From NCBI GenBank assembly GCA_964423545.1, contig CAYRFV010000275.1, forward strand, positions 1 through 7,400: DNA of 7,400 bases, written 5' to 3'. Of this stretch, positions 1 through 5,481 are shown in pieces. Source of the stretch: JALOOE01 sp964423545. Lineage in GTDB: Bacteria > Chloroflexota > Anaerolineae > CG2-30-64-16. The notes beneath the pieces are model-generated. The model made no database searches and had not been told where the DNA came from. It was given only the letters and a program-made list of their open reading frames with translations. Numbering within the stretch: the first letter of the stretch is position 1; every line of letters begins with the position of its first letter. Position numbers and translations under genes: made by a program.

Positions 1-935
1 ATCTGCACCCCGCCGAAGTAGTAGACCGCCGCCTGGCCGAGGTTCGAGATCAGGAAGATGACTGGGAACAGAAACGAAAAGGCGCGCGAGACCTGAATCT
101 GCTGCTGCATCAGCTCCTCGGCCGACGCATCGAAACGAGCCTGTTGCTCCGGCTCCCGCACGAATGCCTTGACCACGCGGATGCCGGCCAGGTTCTCCTG
201 CAGGATCGTGTTGAGCCTGGAGAGTTTGATCTGCACCTTCATGAACATGGGCTGAGTGATGCGCCCGAAGCCCAGGAAGGCAATGAAGGCAATCGGCAGC
301 ACAGGCAGGATGACCAGCGTCAACCTGATATTGGTCACGAGGAGAATGAGCAGCGCCGCCACGAGCAGGACGACCGACTGGGCCGCCATCAGCAGTCCCT
401 GTCCGATGAACAGCCGCACCTTCTCCACATCGTCCGTTGCGCGGATCATCAGTTGGCCGGTCTGGTTGCGGTCGTGATAGCTGAACGACAGGCGCTGAAT
501 CTTGGCGTAGAGCTCGTTGCGAAAGTCGAAGGCGACGCTCTGTGAGACGCGTTCAGAAAGATAGCCCTGGCCGAATGCGAAGAAGCCACGCATCACGGCG
601 AAGGCCACAATCAACAGCCCGGCGGTGATCAACGCAGTCTCGGCGCCCGACTGGTAGCGGGCGAACTGCTCGGCAGTCCAACCGAGTGCGTCGAGTGCGG
701 CAGGTTGGAGCGCCGCGGGTGCTTTGGCCACGTTCTGCGCCGAAAGGCCGAGCGTGATGGCATCGATGATGCGCTGCACCAACTGCGGCACAGCTAACTG
801 CGCTACGATGGAGACGAACAGTGCACCATATGCGGCCAATGTGAGTTGCCGGTAGTGCCCGAGGTAGCGGATGGCGCGCCCGAGGTCAGCGAGGCTGGGC
901 TTGAGATCGCCAGGTGGGGTGGGTCTGGACTGCAA
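1..935 (-). CDS. ABC exporter, transmembrane domain (3' end outside window)
   Basis: N-terminal 311 residues of an ABC-family exporter half-transporter of the MsbA/MdlB/LmrA type; the ATPase domain would lie beyond the window edge. My translation gives hydrophobic segments at about residues 32-53, 100-121, 184-203, 205-224 and 286-307. Between them are the canonical family stretches 'FDFRNELYAKIQRLSFSYHD' (136-155), 'TGQLMIRATDDVEKVR' (159-174) and 'ENLAGIRVVKAFVREPEQQ' (247-265). The chosen start is TTG at 935-933, because GGAGG (946-942) lies 6 nt upstream. An in-frame ATG at 962-960 would add nine residues (MPAFLRRPP), but it has no good ribosome binding site and lies inside the terminator hairpin. 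The TM1-TM2 loop is long (about residues 61-98). It lies 68 nt downstream of marR, so drug or lipid efflux under MarR control is plausible; the substrate cannot be told. Family assignment is firm, and the start is moderately sure. Confidence 0.93.
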   Translation of the reverse strand, partial: MQSRPTPPGDLKPSLADLGRAIRYLGHYRQLTLAAYGALFVSIVAQLAVPQLVQRIIDAITLGLSAQNVAKAPAALQPAALDALGWTAEQFARYQSGAETALITAGLLIVAFAVMRGFFAFGQGYLSERVSQSVAFDFRNELYAKIQRLSFSYHDRNQTGQLMIRATDDVEKVRLFIGQGLLMAAQSVVLLVAALLILLVTNIRLTLVILPVLPIAFIAFLGFGRITQPMFMKVQIKLSRLNTILQENLAGIRVVKAFVREPEQQARFDASAEELMQQQIQVSRAFSFLFPVIFLISNLGQAAVYYFGGVQ

Positions 936-941
936 GGGAGG

Positions 942-946
942 CCTCC
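942..946 (-). promoter_or_regulatory. Ribosome binding site deciding a TTG start
   Basis: On the minus strand GGAGG is followed by six bases and then TTG at 935. It lies within a perfect 10-bp palindrome (GGAGGCCTCC, 946-937) and begins only two bases after the T-tract of the preceding terminator. It is the main argument for the TTG start of the ABC exporter over the in-frame ATG at 962. Confidence 0.65.
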
Positions 947-948
947 GT

Positions 949-983
949 AAAAAAGCAGGCATGACAAGCGGGTCATGCCTGCT
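949..983 (-). terminator. Rho-independent terminator after marR
   Basis: On the minus strand a perfect 12-bp stem (AGCAGGCATGAC / GTCATGCCTGCT) with a 6-nt loop (CCGCTT) is followed directly by six T residues; the innermost T also belongs to the end of the stem run. It lies 20 nt past the marR stop codon, so it should end the six-gene operon. It also sits immediately before the ribosome binding site of the ABC exporter, leaving no room for a promoter between them. The exporter therefore needs readthrough, or a promoter inside the hairpin or the marR 3' end. The stem contains an in-frame ATG for the exporter (962-960). Confidence 0.9.
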
Positions 984-1003
984 CACCGCAGATGGGTGAT
1001 GAT

Positions 1004-1552
1004 CTAGGACAACGACTTGGGTAGATCGCCGGGGGGCAACGCAAACGCTCGATCGATCAACTCGTCAGTTCCCGTCAGATGGCTGACGAGCTCGAACAGA
1101 AGCGCCTGCAAATGGCGCGCCTTCTCGCGTCCCAGGCCAGCGAGGCCCTGTGACAGCGAATCGAGCTCACTGGTGAATGGCACCCGCATGATGATCTCCA
1201 GGCCGCTCGGCGTGAGGATCAGCGGGATGCGGCGCCGATCCTTCGGATCAGCGCCGCGCTGCACGAAGCGCTTGCGCTCCAGGGTGTCGATCACCGGCAC
1301 CAGGGTGGCCGGAGCCAACAGCATCCGGCTGCTGAGCTCGCTGATGGTGGCGCTCTCGTGGCTCAACAGGCGCATGACCCCGTATTGCAGGCCGCTGATC
1401 CCGGTGCCGCTGGCCTCCAGCCGGCGGTCGAGATCACGCATCGCGGCCTTGTTGACCATGAGGATCAGCAACCGGATCTCTTCGGCTTGCACGCCGGGCT
1501 CCATTCCGGGGACCGCCGCGGCCTCGGCTTCGTCGGTTGCCCGAAGGGTCAT
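1004..1552 (-). CDS. MarR-family winged-helix transcriptional regulator
   Basis: A 182-residue protein of normal to slightly long MarR size. Residues 24-64 fit the dimerisation helix and first HTH helices. 'ATISELSSRMLLAPATLVPV' (68-87) fits the helix-turn-helix, with the recognition helix at about 80-97. 'GADPKDRRRIPLILTPSG' (100-117) is the beta-wing with the family's characteristic D-R-R motif (D105, R106, R107). The C-terminal helices (about 130-168) complete the dimer interface. The ATG overlaps the stop of the preceding gene as ATGA, which supports this start and implies translational coupling; a later Met17 is possible. MarR proteins usually repress efflux operons and release DNA on ligand binding. 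Here the gene closes a transporter operon and precedes an ABC exporter. Autoregulation through the palindrome at 7129-7153 is inferred. The ligand is unknown. Confidence 0.93.
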   Translation of the reverse strand: MTLRATDEAEAAAVPGMEPGVQAEEIRLLILMVNKAAMRDLDRRLEASGTGISGLQYGVMRLLSHESATISELSSRMLLAPATLVPVIDTLERKRFVQRGADPKDRRRIPLILTPSGLEIIMRVPFTSELDSLSQGLAGLGREKARHLQALLFELVSHLTGTDELIDRAFALPPGDLPKSLS

Positions 1553-2070
1553 TGACTACCCTGTCCTTGTCCGGCGCCAAGTCCGCCAAAGCGCCCGGCG
1601 CCAACCTGAATGCTGCTGGCCTCCACGGTCCCGTCAGCGCCCTTGCTCCCCTGGACAACGACGCGTTCCCCCGTCTTGATATCGCCCGGCGCGCCGGCAA
1701 CCGTCTTCTGAATCTGGGTCTTGTCGGTCAGTCTGACCTTCGTAACGTCGTTGGCCGTGCTGATCTCAAGATCGTTACCGCTGATCGACTTGACCTGGCC
1801 TGCCACCAGGTTGCCACCGGCCGCACCGGCGCCCACGGCGTTGCGCACGCCACCGGCCTGGGCTGCGGCTGCACCAGCCTGGCCTGTCGCGCCCCCAGCG
1901 AGCGCGGCTCCTGCGGGGTTTGCCATCCGCTCAAGGAAAAACCGATCGCGGGTCGCCAGCCCTTCGGTGATGCCCGCTTCCTTGCCCCTGCCGTAGGACC
2001 AGTAGCCCACAACGGCCGCCGTCACGACGACCACCAACACCGCCAATGCAATCCACTTGAAGTGCTTCAT
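1549..2070 (-). CDS. Membrane-anchored DUF5666-like protein
   Basis: A 173-residue protein with one N-terminal membrane segment (about 7-24, IALAVLVVVVTAAVVGYW) preceded by lysines, which suggests an extracytoplasmic C-terminal part. A Gly/Ala-rich linker (about 52-87) leads to a compact beta-rich domain at 88-157 with the pattern 'GQVKSISGNDLEIST...KVRLTDKTQI...KTGERVVVQGSKGADGTVEASSIQVG'. This resembles the DUF5666 OB-like fold: a 'V..I.G..L.I.T' opening, a T-x-I centre, 'G..V.V.G' and an ending with A-x-x-I. A Gly/Gln-rich tail follows. The start at 2070 gives a proper signal-anchor, has GGAGA 10 nt upstream and leaves a 22-nt gap from the preceding gene. A longer open frame up to 2196 would overlap that gene and has a non-protein-like N-terminus. 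The function is unknown; an accessory subunit of the neighbouring transporter is an inference. Confidence 0.82.
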   Translation of the reverse strand: MKHFKWIALAVLVVVVTAAVVGYWSYGRGKEAGITEGLATRDRFFLERMANPAGAALAGGATGQAGAAAAQAGGVRNAVGAGAAGGNLVAGQVKSISGNDLEISTANDVTKVRLTDKTQIQKTVAGAPGDIKTGERVVVQGSKGADGTVEASSIQVGAGRFGGLGAGQGQGSQ

Positions 2071-2092
2071 ATCCCTACCATCTCCGCGCGTA

Positions 2093-3397
2093 CTATCTCC
2101 ACGAGATGACGCGGTCATCGACCCCGTCGTATCTGAGTTGCTTTCCGGCCAATGCGCTGGCCGAAAGGAGCGGTCGCTGGTTGCTGCCATCCGCATTCAT
2201 GACCCAGATCTCCCACTGGCCGGTGCGATCGGTCAGGAAGGCGATCTGCTTGCCGTCGGGCGACCATGCGGGCGCGGCGTTGTTCCAGGATCGCGCCGGC
2301 TGCCCCTTGAGCTGCTGGTCGACGAGCACCGATGCCGGCGTTTCGGTGAGCCGGGCGCGGCCCGTGCCGTCCGCATTGATCGTGTGGACCTCCCAATGGT
2401 CGGTCTGGCGATAGGTCGTCGCGATCTTCTTGCCGTCCGGAGAGAAGACAGGGCCGCGATCCTGTGGGTCATCGGTGAGCGGCCAGATGTTGCCGCGCGT
2501 GATATCCACGTTGACCAGGCCCCGCTCTCCGGTATACACGATGCGCCACGGATTATTCGGGTCTTGCGTGGGTGCAAACGACTTGACGTCGCCTGGCAGA
2601 TCGGTATAGGCGCCGGTGGCGACATCCACCGATCTCAGGCGCCAATACGGATCGACCACACGGTAGCAGAGCTTGTCCCCTTCCCTCACGATCTCATCCG
2701 CGCCGAAGGGTATGGGAAAGTCATCAGGCAGACACCGCCGCGGCGAGATCGAGCTGCCGCGCTGGATGTTGAGCGTGATCGTCTTGCCGTCGGCCGACCA
2801 GGTCGGTGACTTGGGCTGCTGCACCTCGCCCGTCACCTTCCGCTCGCCGCTGCCGTCGGTGTTGATGACCCACAAATCGCCCAGCACCCCGGTGCTGTTG
2901 CCCATCCAGCGCGTGAATGCGACCTGTCGCCCGTCGGGCGACAGCGCCGGATCGATGCCGCTGGTCAGATAGCGCAGGTTCGAGCCGTTCGCGTTCATCA
3001 CGTAGATCGGCCCGCCGCTGGCGGTCTGGAACACAATCGTGTTGCCTTTGGCAGCCGGCGCCGCGGCCCGAGCGGGCGCTGCGGGCGCCTGCGCCACCGG
3101 CACGGCCGCGGCGTCGCCGCTGATCTGCACGAAGCTGCCGCTCACCCATCCCGTGCGCCCATCCGCCAGCTTCACCTGGTACCAGGTGGAGCCCGCGTCA
3201 CGGCCGGTGACCGTGGCAGCGTCGCCCGAACGCAGCACATCCAAGACCGGGTAGCCCGTGCCCGGTCCCTGGCGCAGATTCAGCACATCCGCCGTCACCG
3301 TCAGGGTCGGGCCGTCGGCCGCCTGCGCACCGGACGCGAAGCCAGGCGCCAGGATGACTATTCCGAACAAGGCGAGAAGCAAGGCAAATTGTTTCAT
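2093..3397 (-). CDS. Secreted SH3b-domain protein with TolB-type PD40 beta-propeller
   Basis: A 434-residue protein. A Sec signal peptide spans about 1-26, with likely cleavage AQA|AD. A bacterial SH3 (SH3_3) domain at about 32-92 shows 'LNLRQGPGTGYPVLDVLRSG', 'WYQVKLADGRTGWVSGSFV'. An Ala/Pro linker (94-117) leads to a propeller built of PD40/WD40-like repeats: 'YVMNANGSNLRYLT' (132-145), 'DPALSPDGRQVAFTR' (149-163), 'SPTWSADGKTITLNI' (197-211), 'GPVFSPDGKKIATTY' (315-329) and 'APAWSPDGKQIAFLTD' (375-390) with 'IWVMNADGSNQRPLL'. Residues 215-250 are a non-repeat insert with two cysteines (C222, C244). SH3b domains often bind peptidoglycan peptides or wall polymers, and TolB-type propellers often bind proteins; the ligands here are unknown. 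The start at 3397 is chosen for its signal peptide. An upstream extension to 3523 would overlap the permease gene and lacks sense. It sits in the middle of a MacAB-like operon, which suggests a wall-facing accessory or sensor role (inference). Confidence 0.9.
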   Translation of the reverse strand: MKQFALLLALFGIVILAPGFASGAQAADGPTLTVTADVLNLRQGPGTGYPVLDVLRSGDAATVTGRDAGSTWYQVKLADGRTGWVSGSFVQISGDAAAVPVAQAPAAPARAAAPAAKGNTIVFQTASGGPIYVMNANGSNLRYLTSGIDPALSPDGRQVAFTRWMGNSTGVLGDLWVINTDGSGERKVTGEVQQPKSPTWSADGKTITLNIQRGSSISPRRCLPDDFPIPFGADEIVREGDKLCYRVVDPYWRLRSVDVATGAYTDLPGDVKSFAPTQDPNNPWRIVYTGERGLVNVDITRGNIWPLTDDPQDRGPVFSPDGKKIATTYRQTDHWEVHTINADGTGRARLTETPASVLVDQQLKGQPARSWNNAAPAWSPDGKQIAFLTDRTGQWEIWVMNADGSNQRPLLSASALAGKQLRYDGVDDRVISWR

Positions 3398-3434
3398 AGC
3401 GTTCCATCCATTCCCTGAGATCCGGCGCCCGCCC

Positions 3435-4676
3435 TCATTCGTAGCGCAGCGCATCGATGGGGTGCAACGACGCGGCGCGGTAGGCCGGGTAGATGCCGAA
3501 GAAGAGCCCGACGGCTGTGGCAAAGAGCGTCGCCATCAGCACCGAGTCCGCGGTGACGACCGAGTTCAGCGTGAATGTGCTGCCCGCGGAGACGGTCGAG
3601 ATCAGCCTCGCGAGGCCGGCCCCGAGCAAGATGCCGATCAGACCACCCATGATACTAAGTACGGTGGCTTCGGTCAAGAACTGCGCCAGGATGTTGCTGC
3701 GCGTGGCGCCGATCGCCTTGCGGATGCCGATCTCGCGCGTGCGTTCGGTCACCGACACCAACATGATATTCATGATGCCGATGCCGCCGACCAGCAGCGA
3801 GATGCCAGCGACGCCTCCCAGGAAGAGGGTAAAGACGCCGGTGATCTGGTTCGCCGTCGCCAACAGGTCCTCCTGGCTGCGCACCGTGAAGTCGTCCTCG
3901 AAGCGGATCTTGTGGCGCTCGCGCAGCACCTCGCTGATCTGCTGAATGGCAAGCGCCATCTGCTTCTCGTCGGTGGCCTGAACGCTGATCTGATTGACGA
4001 GATTGCTGCCGCGGAAGTTGCCGCGCTGCAGCCGCGTGTTCACCGTCGTCAGCGGCACGAGGATCTGGTCGTCCTGGTTGCCGAAACCGCTGCCGCCTTT
4101 CGACTCCAGCACGCCAATCACCTTGAACCCAACGTTGTTGATGCGGATCGTCTGCCCCACCGGATCCTCGCCATTGAACAGCGTGTTCATGACGCCCGAA
4201 CCGATCACTGCCACGGTCGAACGGGCCGTCACGTTGGCGGGGTTGATGAACTCGCCGGACTGCACCTTGTAGTTGCGGACCGTCTCGTATTCGGGCGTCA
4301 CGCCGACAATCTGGGTGTTCACATTGTTGCCCATGTAGACGACCTGCCCGAAGTTGCGCACTTCGGGCGCCACCGCCGCGATGGCCGACAGCCCCTGCGC
4401 ACCGAGCGCGACGGCATCGTCGTAGGTGAGGGTCTGTGCGGAACCCTGATTCGTGCGCACGCCGCCCTGGCTCGTGCTTCCCGGAGAGACGAAGATCAGG
4501 TTGCTGCCCATGCTGTTGATCTGCGCGTTGATCGCCTGCTGTGCGCCCCGGCCGATGCCCATCAGCGCGATGACGGCGGCGACGCCGATGATGATGCCCA
4601 ACATGGTCAGCGCAGCGCGCAGCTTGTTGGCGCCCAGGCTGCGCAATGCGATGCGGATGCTTTCAATGAGAGTCAT
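3435..4676 (-). CDS. MacB-type ABC permease (MacB_PCD + FtsX domains)
   Basis: A 413-residue permease of the type VII ABC (MacB/FtsX/LolE/YknZ) superfamily, with the usual four-helix layout. TM1 is at about 22-42 (LTMLGIIIGVAAVIALMGIG). A large extracytoplasmic MacB periplasmic core domain covers about 43-275, with 'GSNLIFVSPG' (57-66) and 'VAVIGSGVMNTLF' (155-167). TM2-TM4 lie at about 280-305, 335-360 and 378-397. Strong family signatures are 'NIMLVSVTERTREIGIRKAI' (303-322), the cytoplasmic coupling region, and the terminal 'YPAYRAASLHPIDALRYE' (396-413). Unlike E. coli MacB, the ATPase is a separate gene, as in YknYZ. The ATG overlaps the ATPase stop (ATGA), which implies coupled translation and fixed stoichiometry. 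GGGAG lies about 7 nt upstream within the ATPase gene. Such permeases do not carry substrate through the membrane directly but drive conformational work in the adaptor (family knowledge). The substrate is unknown. Confidence 0.95.
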   Translation of the reverse strand: MTLIESIRIALRSLGANKLRAALTMLGIIIGVAAVIALMGIGRGAQQAINAQINSMGSNLIFVSPGSTSQGGVRTNQGSAQTLTYDDAVALGAQGLSAIAAVAPEVRNFGQVVYMGNNVNTQIVGVTPEYETVRNYKVQSGEFINPANVTARSTVAVIGSGVMNTLFNGEDPVGQTIRINNVGFKVIGVLESKGGSGFGNQDDQILVPLTTVNTRLQRGNFRGSNLVNQISVQATDEKQMALAIQQISEVLRERHKIRFEDDFTVRSQEDLLATANQITGVFTLFLGGVAGISLLVGGIGIMNIMLVSVTERTREIGIRKAIGATRSNILAQFLTEATVLSIMGGLIGILLGAGLARLISTVSAGSTFTLNSVVTADSVLMATLFATAVGLFFGIYPAYRAASLHPIDALRYE

Positions 4677-5428
4677 ATGCCCGCTCCCTCGACGACGCCG
4701 GCCGCTTCGACGGCTTCGGCCACCTCTTCAGCGATGGTTGAGACGTGGCGCCGCTGGCCATTGCGCTCGTCACTGAGGATCTTGCCGTCCCGGATGTGAA
4801 TCACCCGCTCGCACTGCGCGGCGATGTCAGGATCGTGCGTCACCATCACGATCGTGAGCCCCTGCACCTTGTGCATCTCGTGGAAGAGATCCATGATCTC
4901 GGCGCCCGACTTCGAGTCCAGGTTGCCCGTGGGCTCGTCGGCGAGAATGATCGCGGGATCGGTGATCAGCGCGCGCGCGATCGCCACGCGCTGCTGTTGG
5001 CCGCCCGATAGTTCGTTGGGCCGATGATGCAGGCGTTCGCCCAGTCCCACCCGCTCCAGGGCTGCCACTGCGCGCTTGTGGCGATCGCGCGCGCCGGCGT
5101 AGACCAGGGGCAACTCCACATTCGCCAGCGCCGAAGTGCGCGAGAGCAGATTGAACGTCTGGAAGACGAATCCGATCTTGCGGTTGCGCACCTGCGCCAG
5201 TTGCTTGTCGTTCATCTTGGCGACTTCGATGCCGTCCAACTTATAGGAGCCGGCTGTGGGCTGGTCGAGGCAGCCGATCACATTCATCAGCGTCGACTTG
5301 CCCGACCCGGAGGGGCCCACGATCGCCACCCATTCGCCCTCCCTGATCGTCAGACTCAGGCCGTCAAGGGCGTGGACTTCCGAATCGCCCATCCGGTAGA
5401 CCTTGTAAACGTTTTCTATCTCAATCAT
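4673..5428 (-). CDS. ABC transporter ATP-binding protein (MacB-NBD/LolD/YknY type)
   Basis: A 251-residue cytoplasmic ATPase that powers the adjacent permease. All nucleotide-binding motifs are intact: aromatic Y11 (A-loop region), Walker A 'GPSGSGKST' (38-46), Q-loop Q90 in 'GFVFQTFNLL', signature 'LSGGQQQRVAIARAL' (140-154), Walker B 'IILADEPTGNLD' (160-171) with catalytic E165, and H-loop H198 in 'MVTHDP'. 'MNVIGCLDQPTAGSY' (48-62) and 'NLLSRTSALANVELPLVYAG' (93-112) are typical of the LolD/MacB/FtsE subfamily. The start is supported by GAGG 6 nt upstream and by the usual N-terminus (MIEIENVYKVY). A 25-residue Ala/Glu/Val-rich tail (about 227-251) extends beyond the usual end and overlaps the permease start region. 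It lies 53 nt downstream of the adaptor. Subfamily is firm; the exact ortholog name is not assigned. Confidence 0.96.
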   Translation of the reverse strand: MIEIENVYKVYRMGDSEVHALDGLSLTIREGEWVAIVGPSGSGKSTLMNVIGCLDQPTAGSYKLDGIEVAKMNDKQLAQVRNRKIGFVFQTFNLLSRTSALANVELPLVYAGARDRHKRAVAALERVGLGERLHHRPNELSGGQQQRVAIARALITDPAIILADEPTGNLDSKSGAEIMDLFHEMHKVQGLTIVMVTHDPDIAAQCERVIHIRDGKILSDERNGQRRHVSTIAEEVAEAVEAAGVVEGAGI

Positions 5429-5481
5429 GCTCGACCTCGCTCTTCGCGCGCCGGCGGGAGAGATCCCGGCCGTATTTGGCC

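Noticed and set aside
144..545. Plus-strand open frame of 133 codons opposite the ABC exporter
   Set aside because: The minus strand here encodes highly conserved ABC transmembrane-domain motifs; the plus-strand product is a His/Glu/Gln-rich shadow.
937..946. Perfect 10-bp palindrome GGAGGCCTCC at the exporter ribosome binding site, as a possible hairpin hiding the site
   Set aside because: It has no loop, so it cannot fold as an intramolecular hairpin; it is kept only as a ribosome binding site.
2071..2196. N-terminal extension of the DUF5666-like gene up to 2196
   Set aside because: It would overlap the propeller gene by over 100 nt and place a polar, Ser/Arg-rich stretch before a clear signal-anchor that has its own start at 2070.
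2057..2809. Plus-strand open frame of 250 codons opposite the propeller gene
   Set aside because: It is antisense to PD40 repeats, and the translation shows no family features.
3398..3523. N-terminal extension of the propeller gene up to 3523
   Set aside because: It would overlap the end of the permease gene and bury the signal peptide that begins at Met 3397.
3258..4799. Plus-strand open frame of 513 codons opposite the permease and the propeller start
   Set aside because: It is antisense to a clear MacB-type permease, is rich in His/Arg/Asp/Ala with no domain pattern, and spans the junctions of three well-supported minus-strand genes. High G+C makes such long shadows common.
5455..5468. 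Small inverted repeat (CGGGA-GAGA-TCCCG) between adaptor and ATPase genes
   Set aside because: The stem is only 5 bp and no T-tract follows on either strand, so it is not a terminator; chance in GC-rich DNA is likely.
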